From Cupriavidus lacunae (GTDB taxonomy: Bacteria > Pseudomonadota > Gammaproteobacteria > Burkholderiales > Burkholderiaceae), in the NCBI RefSeq assembly GCF_003353055.1, contig NZ_QKWJ01000002.1, positions 186,001 through 250,000 of the forward strand: DNA of 64,000 nucleotides, in the 5' to 3' direction. Positions 26,489 through 34,709 of this stretch are shown piece by piece; the first letter of the stretch is position 1; the number at the start of each line of letters is the position of its first letter. The notes under the pieces are model-generated. The model saw nothing but the letters and a program-made list of their open reading frames with translations. It ran no database searches and was not told the DNA's origin. The translations under genes were made by a program, and so were the position numbers.

Positions 26489-27673
26489 ATGTCCAAGGTG
26501 CTTGAAGGTATCCGCGTCCTCGATTTCGGACGCTTCATTGCCGGCCCGTTCTGCGCAGCGCTGCTCGCCGATTACGGTGCCGACGTCATCCGCATCGACC
26601 GGGTCGGTGGCAGCGAAGACCGGTTCATCGTGCCGGTCACTGCCACAGGGGAGGGGGCGCTGTTCCTGCAGTGCAACCGCAACAAGCGTTCGATCACGCT
26701 GAACATCGACTGCGAGGAGGGCCGCGAGGTGGTGCGCCGCCTGGTGGAGCGGGCCGACGTGGTGGTGGCGAACATGCCGCCGAAAACGCTCGCGAACCTG
26801 GGGCTGGATTACGCAACGCTGAGTGCGATCAATCCCCGCATCATCCTGACCGCTTCGACGGCCTTCGGCTCGCATGAAGGCGCTGGCCACCGGGTCGGCT
26901 TCGACGGGGTGGGGCAGGCGATGAGCGGCGCAGTCTACATGTCGGGCACACCTGACAGCCCCACCAAGGCGATGGTGCCGGTGGTCGATTTCTCGACCGC
27001 CTTGTCGTGCGCGCTAGGCACAGTGATGGCGCTGTACGAGCGGCGCGACAGCGGGCGCGGGCAATGCGTCGAGGCGTCGCTGCTGCAGACGGCGCTGAAC
27101 CTGTCCAGCGGGGCGTTGATCGAGGAAGCGGCGCTTGCCATCGACCGGCAGGCGATGGGCAACCGCAGCCCCTCTTATGGGCCCTCGGATATCTTTCGCG
27201 TGGCCGACGGCTGGATCATCGCCCAGGTGATCGGGCAGCCGCTGTTCCGGCGCTGGGCCAACCTGATAGGCGCGCCGGAACTGGTGGACGATCCCCGCTT
27301 CAGCGACGACTTGCGGCGCGGCGAGCACGGTGAGTTCCTGAGCGACCTGATGGGCAAATGGTGCGCCAGCCGCAGCCGCGATGACGCGCTGCGGGAACTG
27401 GAGAAGGCCAAGATTCCGGCGGCGCCGATCTATTCTCCCCGCGAGGCGCTGGACGATGCGTCGATCCAGGAGTCCGGCGCTTACATCTGGCTCGACTACC
27501 CCGGATTGCCGCGCAAGGCACCGATCGTGGCGCCGCCGGCAGTCCTGTCGCGCACCCCGCCGGATGTTGCGCGGCGGCCGCCCACGGTTGGCGAACACAC
27601 CGAAGAAGTGCTGGCAGAGGTGGGTTACGACCGCTCGCAGGTGCAAGCCATGCGCAAGGCCGGCATCGTCTGA
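26489..27673 (+). CDS. CaiB/BaiF family (class III) CoA-transferase
   Basis: 394-aa class III CoA-transferase. The N-terminal signature is LEGIRVLDFGRFIAGPFCAA followed by LLADYGADVIRID. The catalytic Asp that forms the acyl anhydride is Asp167 in VPVVDFSTA, the position equivalent to Asp169 of formyl-CoA transferase. The interlocked-dimer C-terminal part (FRVADGWIIAQVIGQPLFRR) is complete. It moves CoA between two carboxylic acids; the pair is not determined, though a dicarboxylic acid with succinyl-CoA as donor fits the neighbours. The ATG at 26489 follows AAAGAAG. A 69-nt relic of the same gene type lies at 19882. Confidence 0.93.
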   Translation: MSKVLEGIRVLDFGRFIAGPFCAALLADYGADVIRIDRVGGSEDRFIVPVTATGEGALFLQCNRNKRSITLNIDCEEGREVVRRLVERADVVVANMPPKTLANLGLDYATLSAINPRIILTASTAFGSHEGAGHRVGFDGVGQAMSGAVYMSGTPDSPTKAMVPVVDFSTALSCALGTVMALYERRDSGRGQCVEASLLQTALNLSSGALIEEAALAIDRQAMGNRSPSYGPSDIFRVADGWIIAQVIGQPLFRRWANLIGAPELVDDPRFSDDLRRGEHGEFLSDLMGKWCASRSRDDALRELEKAKIPAAPIYSPREALDDASIQESGAYIWLDYPGLPRKAPIVAPPAVLSRTPPDVARRPPTVGEHTEEVLAEVGYDRSQVQAMRKAGIV

Positions 27674-27697
27674 CAGCACGACCGGCACCACGGGCAG

Positions 27698-27764
27698 TTC
27701 GCACAATGCGAACTGGTGGTTCGCCAGTGACTACTTGAGCGTAACCGGCCTGCTCCACTAGCAT
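27698..27764 (+). promoter_or_regulatory. Duplicated promoter with TTCGCA-N3-TGCGAA operator (copy 1)
   Basis: Palindrome TTCGCACAATGCGAA (27698-27712), then 22 nt, TTGAGC (27735-27740), 18 nt, TAGCAT (27759-27764). The block between 27698 and 27764 is nearly the same as 38877-38943 in front of the CitE gene, including the intervening GTGGTTCGCCAGT. It should drive the second CoA-transferase gene. A palindrome of this size just upstream of -35 fits an activator such as an IclR protein (inference). Confidence 0.65.
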
Positions 27765-27827
27765 TGAATCAAAGCAAAGGGGTCTGCCCGAGCCAGGCCA
27801 GGCCGCGAAAGCACGGCGCCGGCGCGT

Positions 27828-27845
27828 AACTGACAGTTGTAAGGT
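27828..27845. promoter_or_regulatory. TetR-operator-like site (copy 2)
   Basis: AACTGACAGTTGTAAGGT matches the palindrome at 22950 in 12 of 18 positions. It lies downstream of the -10 at 27759 and 58 nt before the CoA-transferase start, where a bound repressor would block transcription. Confidence 0.35.
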
Positions 27846-27903
27846 AATGGCAGTGACAAGGGCCCGACCGCATGACGGCGGGCCGACAAGAAAGGAGACA
27901 GGA

Positions 27904-29148
27904 GTGCCAGCAAATCAATCACGGCCGCTCGAAGGCATCCGTGTACTGGACCTGACCGTGGCGCTTGCCGGGCCGTATGGCTCGCTGCTGCTTGGCGGAT
28001 TGGGCGCGGAGGTGATTCGCGTGGAAGCGCCCGGTGGTGGGGACATCGCACGGACCAACCCGCCGTTCGTGGGTAGCCACGGCATCCACTTTGGCCAGCG
28101 TGAAGACGGCGAGGTATCGCTGACGGTCCTGAACCGGGCCCGCAACAAAAAGAGCATCACGCTGGACCTGAAATCGGAGCAAGGCCGCGAGCTGTTTATG
28201 CGGCTGGCCGAGGAATGCGACGTCGTGCTCGAGAACTTCAGCGAGGGCACCACCGCCAAGCTCGGCGTCGACTACGAGCAGGTGAAGCAGCGCAATCCGC
28301 GCATCGTCTATGCGTCGGTCAAGGCGATGGGCGAGCCGAGTGCGTTCCCGGGGCTCAAGGGCATGGACATCATCGTCCAGGCGCTCAGCGGCCTGATGGA
28401 GGTCACTGGCTACGCCGATGGCCCGCCGACGCGCTGCGGCCTGCCGATCGCGGACCTGGTCGCACCGATGTATGTCGTCAACGGCATCCTGGCCGCGCTG
28501 ATTCACCGGGGCCGCACCGGCGAGGGCCAGCGCGTGCAGGTGTCGATGCTGGATTGCCTGGCATCGTGGGTGGCCGAAGAGCACTTTGACGTCATGGGAC
28601 GGGAAGGCTATCCCTCGCGCACTGGCAATTACCACGACCGACTCGCGCCGTTCGGGGTCTACCCGACGCTGGACGGGCACGTGGCGATTGTCGCGTTCCA
28701 GCCGGACTGGATGCGCGGGCTGCTGGAATCGATCGGCCAGCCCGAACTGCTCGAGGACCCCCGTTTCAGCGGCCGCGGGCCGCGCATGCGCAATGCCGCG
28801 GCACTCAACGAGGTAATCGCGGGCTGGACGATGCAGCGCAGCTCGGCCGAGGTTGTGCGCGAACTGCTGGACAACCGCGGTGTGCCCTGCGCTCCGGTGC
28901 GCAAGCCTAACGAGGTGCTGCACGACCAGCGGCTGCATGACAGCGGCGCGCTGATGAACCTGGCCCATCCCGAGTTCGGCCAGGTGGACGCGGTCGGCAT
29001 GGGCCTGCCGATCCGGTTCTCGGCGACGCCTTCGCAGTTTGACCGGCCTGCTATGGCGCTGGGCGGTGCCAACGAGGAGATCTACGGCAGGCTGCTCAAG
29101 CTCAGCCCGAAAGAGATCCAGGCATTGCGCGAAACGGGGATCGTCTAG
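27904..29148 (+). CDS. CaiB/BaiF family (class III) CoA-transferase
   Basis: 414-aa class III CoA-transferase starting at a GTG with AGGAG 10-14 nt upstream. N-terminal signature PLEGIRVLDLTVALAGPYGS followed by LLLGGLGAEVIRVEAPGGGD; catalytic Asp184 in LPIADLVAPMY; the dimer arm HRGRTGEGQRVQVSMLDCLA is intact. It is only distantly like the copy at 26489, so the two should act on different acids or directions. It has its own duplicated promoter and is followed, after a long inverted repeat, by a Bug-type binding-protein gene. Confidence 0.93.
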   Translation: MPANQSRPLEGIRVLDLTVALAGPYGSLLLGGLGAEVIRVEAPGGGDIARTNPPFVGSHGIHFGQREDGEVSLTVLNRARNKKSITLDLKSEQGRELFMRLAEECDVVLENFSEGTTAKLGVDYEQVKQRNPRIVYASVKAMGEPSAFPGLKGMDIIVQALSGLMEVTGYADGPPTRCGLPIADLVAPMYVVNGILAALIHRGRTGEGQRVQVSMLDCLASWVAEEHFDVMGREGYPSRTGNYHDRLAPFGVYPTLDGHVAIVAFQPDWMRGLLESIGQPELLEDPRFSGRGPRMRNAAALNEVIAGWTMQRSSAEVVRELLDNRGVPCAPVRKPNEVLHDQRLHDSGALMNLAHPEFGQVDAVGMGLPIRFSATPSQFDRPAMALGGANEEIYGRLLKLSPKEIQALRETGIV

Positions 29149-29169
29149 CCATGCCCCGCCGGCTGATCG

Positions 29170-29208
29170 TTTGCACCCCTCTCCCGCGAAGTGGGAGAGG
29201 GGTGCAAA
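29170..29208. repeat. Long perfect inverted repeat between CoA-transferase and Bug genes
   Basis: 16-bp perfect arms TTTGCACCCCTCTCCC (29170-29185) and GGGAGAGGGGTGCAAA (29193-29208), loop 7 nt. A related imperfect element lies at 30234-30266 after the next gene. It could act as a bidirectional terminator or RNA processing hairpin; elements built on CCCCTCTCCC are frequent between genes in Burkholderiales (recalled). Confidence 0.75.
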
Positions 29209-29245
29209 CCGCGGTCACCGGCCCGATTCAACAGGAGATAACGCA

Positions 29246-30211
29246 ATGATTTCACGCCGTACTTGCCTGCAGTTGCTACCCGCACTGGCAACGCTACCGC
29301 TGTCGGCACTTGCGCAGGCCTACCCGTCCCGCCCGGTCCGCTTTATCGTGCCTCTGAGCCCGGGCTCCGGTACAGACGTCGTGGCGCGCTACATGAGCGC
29401 GGAGTTGGCGAAGACGATGGGCGGGTCGTTCGTCGTCGAGAACCGCATGGGAGCCAGCGGGATCATCGGCACAGATCTGGTAGTAAAGGCGCCCGCCGAC
29501 GGCTATACGATCCTGTTCAACTACGCGGCGCACTACTCGAACCAGTTCGTGGAGAGGACGCCGTATGACGCGGTCGGCGACTTCGAGCCGATCGCCCGCC
29601 TGGCGACCTCGGCGATGGTGCTGGTCACTGCGGCGAACTCGCCGTTGCATACGGTGCGGGACCTCATTGCCGCCGCGAAACGCAAGCCGGACGGGCTGTC
29701 CTATGGCTCACCCGGCAATGGCACCACGCCGCAGATGGCGGCGGCGCTAATGAGCAATATGGCCGGGATCCGGATGAACCACGTTGCATACAAGGCGCCG
29801 GCACAGGTCGCAATCGATGTGGCGGGCGGACAGCTGGATGCCGGCTTCGGCGGCGTGGCCACGTCGCTGCCGCTGGTGAAGGCGGGGCGCTTGCGGGTGC
29901 TGGCCGTCACCAGCAAGCAGCGGTCGAGCTATTTCCCCGACGCGCCCACCCTGGACGAGGCCGGCCTGAAGGGCTATGAGCTGGTCACCCCGATCTGGGC
30001 ATTTGCCCGCCGCGGCACGCCGCAGGCAATCATCACTCAGTTGTCCGACGCCATGACCAAAGCCGCCGCGGCGCCGGCCTTCAAGGCGTTCTGCATCAGC
30101 CAGGGTCTGGAGGTCGACATCCAGGACGCTGCCAAAGCCGGCTCCAGTGCGCCGGCCGAACTTGAGCGCTGGAAGAAGCTGGTGGCGCTGTCTCAGGTGA
30201 AGGCAGGATGA
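29246..30211 (+). CDS. Bug/TctC family periplasmic solute-binding protein
   Basis: 321-aa binding protein, start fixed by AGGAGA 7 nt upstream. Signal peptide with an Arg pair (SRRTCLQLLPALATLPLSALA) then QAYPSRPVRFIVPLSPGSGT. Pocket motifs GYTILFNYAAHYSN, SYGSPGNGTTPQMAAALM and HVAYKAPAQVAIDVAGGQ. It is strongly similar over its whole length to the protein at 33646 (same MSAEL-KTMG-SFVVENR-GASGIIGTD blocks), so the two arose by duplication. It may feed the acid handled by the preceding CoA-transferase. Confidence 0.94.
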   Translation: MISRRTCLQLLPALATLPLSALAQAYPSRPVRFIVPLSPGSGTDVVARYMSAELAKTMGGSFVVENRMGASGIIGTDLVVKAPADGYTILFNYAAHYSNQFVERTPYDAVGDFEPIARLATSAMVLVTAANSPLHTVRDLIAAAKRKPDGLSYGSPGNGTTPQMAAALMSNMAGIRMNHVAYKAPAQVAIDVAGGQLDAGFGGVATSLPLVKAGRLRVLAVTSKQRSSYFPDAPTLDEAGLKGYELVTPIWAFARRGTPQAIITQLSDAMTKAAAAPAFKAFCISQGLEVDIQDAAKAGSSAPAELERWKKLVALSQVKAG

Positions 30212-30233
30212 CTGTGCCTGCATGCTGGGGGCT

Positions 30234-30266
30234 TTCTCCCCTCTCCCGCGTGCCGGAGAGGGGGAA
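30234..30266. repeat. Inverted repeat related to 29170-29208
   Basis: Arms TTCTCCCCTCTCC (30234-30246) and GGAGAGGGGGAA (30255-30266) with one unpaired position. It lies between the convergent Bug and TetR genes and could terminate both. Confidence 0.6.
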
Positions 30267-30301
30267 CCCGGTCCGCCATCGGGAGGTGCTGCAGCATTGG
30301 C

Positions 30302-30949
30302 TCACGAAGCCACGGCCTGCGCCCGCCGCGCCGGCTTGCGCACCTGCTTAGGCCGGACGCCTTCAAACAGGATCGCGCAGAGTTCGTCGATCACCTTTTC
30401 GGGCGAACCCTTCTTCGGGTTGAACCAGGTCTGCACTGAAGTAATCGTGCTCAGGACGAACACGCGGCACAGGGCGATGTCGATGTCATCGCGCAGGTGT
30501 CCTTCGGTGCGCAGGTCTTCCAGCATGCCGCTCCAGAACGTCTGATGCTGGGCCCGTCGCTTGAGATGGCGCTCGCGCACCTTGTCCGGCAACTCGGCCA
30601 GCTGGCGCCCATGCGCCAGGGTGTAGTCGCCGTACTTGATCATCGCGCTGAAGAGGCCGAGCAGGCCGGCGCGGAAGCGCTGTTCTGCGTCGACGCCTGG
30701 TGGGAGCGCCGCGATGCGCGCCTGCGTGTGCGCAAAGATGCTTTGGGCGCCGTGTTCCATCACCGCGTCCAGCAGCTCTTCCTTCGAGGAGAAGTGATAG
30801 TAGATGCTGGCCGCTTCGATGCCGGCCTGGTCAGCAATCCCGCGCATGGTCGTGGCGGCATAGCCTTGCGTGCCAAAGGCGCGCGCTGCCAGGCGCATCA
30901 GCTTCTCGCGGGTGTCCACAGCGGTGGCGTTGGCCTGGCGTTTTGTCAT
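30302..30949 (-). CDS. TetR/AcrR family transcriptional regulator
   Basis: 215-aa TetR protein. The helix-turn-helix is in REKLMRLAARAFGTQGYAAT and TMRGIADQAGIEAASIYYHF, followed by SSKEELLDAVMEHG. The C-terminal domain is of the TetR_C family seen in fatty-acid and CoA-ester regulators, ending in a basic tail KQVRKPARRAQAVAS. It stands in the middle of the CoA-ester island. A palindrome-like site at 31033-31050 in its own upstream region recurs before the CoA-transferase and CitE genes and near 22950, so it may repress several island transcripts (inference). Confidence 0.92.
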   Translation of the reverse strand: MTKRQANATAVDTREKLMRLAARAFGTQGYAATTMRGIADQAGIEAASIYYHFSSKEELLDAVMEHGAQSIFAHTQARIAALPPGVDAEQRFRAGLLGLFSAMIKYGDYTLAHGRQLAELPDKVRERHLKRRAQHQTFWSGMLEDLRTEGHLRDDIDIALCRVFVLSTITSVQTWFNPKKGSPEKVIDELCAILFEGVRPKQVRKPARRAQAVAS

Positions 30950-31032
30950 GATTTATGAGGGCCTGAGCCGGGTTCATAGCAGGGGGTGAGGATACTCCCC
31001 ATGGAAGTTACTTCATCGGGCGCGCAAAATCT

Positions 31033-31050
31033 ACCTAACGTTTGTGGGAG
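31033..31050. promoter_or_regulatory. TetR-operator-like site upstream of the TetR gene (copy 3)
   Basis: ACCTAACGTTTGTGGGAG shares ACCTAACG-T-GTG-G with the palindrome at 22950. CCCCATGGAA lies 24 nt before CTACCTAACG here (30997-31006) exactly as at 22914-22923. Its place about 85 nt upstream of the TetR start suits autoregulation. Confidence 0.4.
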
Positions 31051-31101
31051 TACGTCCGCGCGCCCGGACTGGAACACGGTCGCTCCCCGCGTGACGCACG
31101 G

Positions 31102-31218
31102 GTGTACCGTTGCACCACGCCCCTGGCCAACGTGAAGAAGAGCGCGGGGATGTCCATTTTCATGGTGGACCTGCACGAGGCGCAGAAGAAGGGCCTGACC
31201 CGTGCGGCCCATCCCCAG
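31102..31218 (+). pseudogene. Acyl-CoA dehydrogenase internal scrap
   Basis: The plus strand reads CTTPLANVKKSAGMSIFMVD then LHEAQKKGLT. This is the mid-domain block of acyl-CoA dehydrogenases (R-TTP-x-x-EVKK ... G-S-F), comparable with ARTTPVEEVKKHGEGLSLF of the intact gene at 40425. Both sides are lost; the Bug gene on the other strand ends 7 nt away. Confidence 0.6.
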
Positions 31219-31224
31219 GCGAGC

Positions 31225-32196
31225 TCAGGACTCCTTCGACAGTTGCGTGATGCGCTTCCAGTGCGCATCCTCCTTCGGCAAGTCAGCCAGGAACTGGCGG
31301 CGATCGGCGATATCGACGTACATAGACTGATGAGCGCAGAACTCCTTGAACGCGGGCGATTGGGCGATCCGCACCAGTTCTTCGGACAGGCGCTCGACGA
31401 TGGGGGCCGGCGTCGCAACGGGTGCCAGAGCGCCGATCCACGACGCGACCTGGTAGCCCGCAACCCCGGCTTGCGCCGATGTCGGGACGTCCGGGATCTC
31501 GCCCCAGCGCGCGGCGCTGGTGACGGCGAGGCCGCGCAGCTTGCCCGCCTTGATCATCGGCACCACGCTCGGCGCGCCCTGGCAGGTGAAGTCCACCTGG
31601 CCGGCCATGACGTCCGTCACAGCAGGCCCGTTGCCCTTGTAAGGGATATGCTTGGCCCGCGTCTTCGTCAGGTCATTCAGCATCACTGAGCAGAGATGAG
31701 AAGTGCTGCCCGCCCCCCCGGACGAATACGTGATCTCGCCCGGTTTGCGCTTTATGGCCGCGATCAGGTCGCCCAGGGTCTTGTAAGGCGAGTCGGCCTT
31801 GACCACGATCGCCAGCGCGGAACTGCTCACCTTGGCAATCGGCACGAAGTCCTTGACCGGGTCAAACGTGACCGGCCCGTCGGTAAACCAGCGCGTGGTC
31901 AGGTGGGGAACACTGGCGAACAGCAGCGTGTAGCCGTCACCGGGAGCCTTGGCCACGGCGTCCGTGCCGATGAGCCCGCCAGCGCCGGCACGGTTGTCCA
32001 CCAGGACTGGGGATTTCAGGCTCTTTGCCAGTGCCTCGGCCATGAATCGCGCAGTAATGTCGACCGCCGTGCCTGGGGAGGCCGGCACGACAATTCGAAT
32101 CGGCCGCGACGGATATTGCTGCGCAAAGACCGACGGCGCGCAGGCGATGGCACCTAGTGACGCCAGTGATTTCAGGAAATACCTTCTGCTGAACAT
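31225..32196 (-). CDS. Bug/TctC family periplasmic solute-binding protein
   Basis: 323-aa binding protein. The start at 32196 gives a signal peptide FSRRYFLKSLASLGAIACAP with an RR pair, cleavage after SVFA, then QQYPSRPIRIVVPASPGTAVD. Pocket motifs GYTLLFASVPHLTTR, TYSSGGAGSTSHLCSVML and HIPYKGNGPAVTDVMAGQ. AGGAGA lies 7 nt before the ATG. It is the most diverged of the four Bug proteins here. It is divergent from the racemase gene at 32492, and both have an island-type promoter in the shared gap with inverted boxes at 32266 and 32298. Confidence 0.94.
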   Translation of the reverse strand: MFSRRYFLKSLASLGAIACAPSVFAQQYPSRPIRIVVPASPGTAVDITARFMAEALAKSLKSPVLVDNRAGAGGLIGTDAVAKAPGDGYTLLFASVPHLTTRWFTDGPVTFDPVKDFVPIAKVSSSALAIVVKADSPYKTLGDLIAAIKRKPGEITYSSGGAGSTSHLCSVMLNDLTKTRAKHIPYKGNGPAVTDVMAGQVDFTCQGAPSVVPMIKAGKLRGLAVTSAARWGEIPDVPTSAQAGVAGYQVASWIGALAPVATPAPIVERLSEELVRIAQSPAFKEFCAHQSMYVDIADRRQFLADLPKEDAHWKRITQLSKES

Positions 32197-32219
32197 GATG
32201 TCTCCTCTCTTATGCCTCG

Positions 32220-32280
32220 AAGATAGGCGCGGCTGGCGGGCTGGGCAATCGGCGCTGGCGTACCGTTCCGTGCTTTGAGA
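32220..32280 (-). promoter_or_regulatory. Island-type promoter of the Bug gene (divergent pair)
   Basis: Minus strand: box TCTCAAAGCACGGAA (32280-32266), 17 nt, TTGCCC (32248-32243), 17 nt, TATCTT (32225-32220). The box is the mirror image of the one at 32298-32312, 17 nt away, so one protein complex could serve both directions. Confidence 0.65.
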
Positions 32281-32297
32281 GCAGGCGCAGGTCCGCT

Positions 32298-32358
32298 TCT
32301 CAAAGCACGGAACGGCATGGGCTGGCGAGTTGAGTTTCGGGGGGAGGGCGCGCACGAT
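32298..32358 (+). promoter_or_regulatory. Island-type promoter of the racemase gene (divergent pair)
   Basis: Box TCTCAAAGCACGGAA (32298-32312), 17 nt, TTGAGT (32330-32335), 17 nt, CACGAT (32353-32358). The box is identical in sequence to that of the divergent promoter. Confidence 0.65.
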
Positions 32359-32491
32359 CGGTAAGTGGCGGAAGTACACGCGGGGGACGTCGGCGAGCCT
32401 GAGTCAGGTGCATCGTCCCCCGGCAATAGACCGCTCTCGCGCCCATTACAGGTGGCGCGCGGAAACCGGGCATAGTTATCGGGAGACCATC

Positions 32492-33649
32492 GTGGGACCA
32501 CTTGCTGGAGTGCGCATCGTGGAGCTGGCGGGCATCGGGCCGGCTCCCTTTTGCGCCATGTTGCTTGCAGACCTCGGCGCGACGATCATCCGCGTCGATC
32601 GGAAGGAGCCTTCGGGGCTGGGCCTGTCGCGGCCGCTACAGTTTGATCTGGTGTTGCGCAACCGAAAGTCGATTCAGGTCGACTTGAAGGATCCAGCCGA
32701 GCTGGAACTGGTTCGCACGCTGATCGACAGGGCAGATGCGCTGATCGAAGGATTCCGCCCGGGGGTCACCGAGCGGCTCGGGCTCGGGCCTGAGGCGTGC
32801 CTCGCGCGCAATCCCAGGCTGGTGTACGGCAGGCTGACGGGCTGGGGCCAGGATGGCCCGCTGGCCCAGACCGCGGGGCACGATATCAATTACATCGCCA
32901 TCACCGGGCTGCTCAACGCGATCGGGCGTGAGGGCCAGCCGCCGACGGTGCCGCTCAATGTCGTCGGCGACTATGCCGGCGGCTCGGTCTATGCCGCACT
33001 CGGCATCGTGAGCGCCATCCTGGAGGCGTGTTCCTCGGGTAAAGGACAGGTGGTCGACGCCGCGATCGTCGATGGTGTGGCGTCGCTGCTGACTGTACAT
33101 ACCGGGCTGCGCGCGGCGGGCCTGACCGGATCGGAGCGCGGCACCAACCTGCTGGATTCGGGGGCGCCTTTCTACGATGTCTACGAGTGCGCCGACGGTA
33201 AATACGTGTCGATCGGCCCGATCGAGCCCAAGTTCTACCAGCAGCTGCTCGAACGACTGGAGATCGATTCGTCCGCGCTGGGTAAGCAGGCAGACCGTGC
33301 CGACTGGCCGGCCGCTCGCCGCGTGTTTGCTGCGCAGTTCAAGACTCGGACCCGTGCGCAGTGGACGGAGCTGCTCGAAGGCAGCGACGTGTGCTTTGCG
33401 CCCGTGCTCGACCAGGAAGAGGCGTTTGAACATCCGCACCTGAAGGCGCGCGGCACCTTTGTCGAGGTGGATGGCGTGATGCAGCCGCGCCCGGCGCCGC
33501 GCTTTTCGCGTACGCGCGCCGCCGATCCGGTTCCTCCGGCCGCGGCAACGCCGGAGAATGCCGCCCTGGCACTAGCCGAATGGCTGTCCAGGGAGGAGCT
33601 CGACAACCTGGCGGCCGCCGGCCGCATCCAAAACGGAGCATCGCAATGA
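32492..33649 (+). CDS. Alpha-methylacyl-CoA racemase-like CaiB family protein
   Basis: 385-aa CaiB-fold protein of the alpha-methylacyl-CoA racemase branch. It starts at GTG with GGGAGA upstream and opens GPLAGVRIVELAGIGPAPFC. The racemase His/Asp pair is visible as His130 in TAGHDINYIAITG and Asp160 in NVVGDYAGG, each four positions later than His126/Asp156 of the Mycobacterium enzyme (recalled). It would epimerise the alpha carbon of a 2-methyl-branched acyl-CoA, which supports a branched acid as the island substrate (inference). Its stop overlaps the next start by ATGA, so it is translationally coupled to the Bug gene. Confidence 0.92.
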   Translation: MGPLAGVRIVELAGIGPAPFCAMLLADLGATIIRVDRKEPSGLGLSRPLQFDLVLRNRKSIQVDLKDPAELELVRTLIDRADALIEGFRPGVTERLGLGPEACLARNPRLVYGRLTGWGQDGPLAQTAGHDINYIAITGLLNAIGREGQPPTVPLNVVGDYAGGSVYAALGIVSAILEACSSGKGQVVDAAIVDGVASLLTVHTGLRAAGLTGSERGTNLLDSGAPFYDVYECADGKYVSIGPIEPKFYQQLLERLEIDSSALGKQADRADWPAARRVFAAQFKTRTRAQWTELLEGSDVCFAPVLDQEEAFEHPHLKARGTFVEVDGVMQPRPAPRFSRTRAADPVPPAAATPENAALALAEWLSREELDNLAAAGRIQNGASQ

Positions 33650-34629
33650 TGAAGCGTCGCACCTTCCTGCAGTCGCTGCCGGCGCTAGCGGCCATCCCGG
33701 CATCGTTCCCGGCATCGGTGCTCGCGCAGGCCTATCCCTCCCACCCGGTGCGAATCATCGTGCCCGTCAGCCCTGGCTCGGGCAGCGATGTCGTGGCGCG
33801 CTATATGAGCGCCGAGCTGACGAAGGCCATGGGCTCTGCGTTTGTCGTGGAGAACCGCCTTGGCGCGAGCGGGATCATCGGCACGGATGTCGTGGCCAAG
33901 GCGGCACCGGACGGCTACACGCTGTTGTGCACGTACGCCGCGCACTATTCGAACCAGTGGGTCGAGAAGACGCCATACGATGCGGTCAGGGACTTCGAAC
34001 CGGTTGCGCGGCTGGGCATGTCGGCGCTGCTGCTGACTACCGCGGCCAATTCGCGGTTCCGCACGGTCCAGGATGTCATCGCGGCGGCGAAGCGCAAGCC
34101 CGGGAGCGTGTCCTTCGGGTCTTCCGGAAATGGCACCACGTCGCACATGGCGGCGGCGCTGATGAGCAGCATGGCCGGCATTGAGATGATCCACGTCCCG
34201 TACAAGGGGCCGGCGCAGGTCGCGGTCGATACGGCGAGCGGCCAGGTCGACGTCGGCTTCGAGGGCGTGGCCTCGTCGCTGGCTCTGATCAAGGCGGGAC
34301 GATTGCGCGTGCTGGCAGTCACCAGTTTGCAGCGTTCGAGCCAGCTTCCGGGTGTCGTGACGATGGACGAGGCCGGCCTGAAGGGCTATGAGCTGATCTC
34401 GCCGATCTGGGTCATGGCTCCACGTGGCACGCCGCCTGCCATCGTCTCGCAGCTGTCCAGGGCAATGACTGCGGCGGCTGCGACGCCCGCTTTCAAGTCT
34501 TACTGCATCGGACAGGGCTTGGAGGTCGATATCGCGGATGCCGCGGCGGTTCGCGCCAGTGCGCCGGCTGAGCTGGAACGGTGGAAGAAGTTGGTGGCCC
34601 TGACGGAGGCCAAGTCAAAGGCCGGCTGA
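33646..34629 (+). CDS. Bug/TctC family periplasmic solute-binding protein
   Basis: 327-aa binding protein, coupled to the racemase gene by a 4-nt ATGA overlap. Signal peptide KRRTFLQSLPALAAIPASFP then SVLAQAYPSHPVRIIVPVSPG. Pocket motifs GYTLLCTYAAHYSNQW, SFGSSGNGTTSHMAAALM and HVPYKGPAQVAVDTASGQ. It is a close paralogue of the protein at 29246. A 10-bp hairpin follows at 34661. The operon racemase-Bug suggests that uptake and racemisation concern the same compound. Confidence 0.94.
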   Translation: MMKRRTFLQSLPALAAIPASFPASVLAQAYPSHPVRIIVPVSPGSGSDVVARYMSAELTKAMGSAFVVENRLGASGIIGTDVVAKAAPDGYTLLCTYAAHYSNQWVEKTPYDAVRDFEPVARLGMSALLLTTAANSRFRTVQDVIAAAKRKPGSVSFGSSGNGTTSHMAAALMSSMAGIEMIHVPYKGPAQVAVDTASGQVDVGFEGVASSLALIKAGRLRVLAVTSLQRSSQLPGVVTMDEAGLKGYELISPIWVMAPRGTPPAIVSQLSRAMTAAAATPAFKSYCIGQGLEVDIADAAAVRASAPAELERWKKLVALTEAKSKAG

Positions 34630-34660
34630 AAGCCGGCCGATAAGTCTCCGACAAGGAGAA

Positions 34661-34682
34661 CGAGCCGACCAGGGTCGGCTCG
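34661..34682. terminator. Hairpin between convergent Bug and nitroreductase genes
   Basis: CGAGCCGACC-AG-GGTCGGCTCG: perfect 10-bp arms with a 2-nt loop, followed on the plus strand by CTTGCTTC. It probably ends transcription from one or both sides. Confidence 0.6.
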
Positions 34683-34709
34683 CTTGCTTCATCACGAAAA
34701 CGCCGGTAG

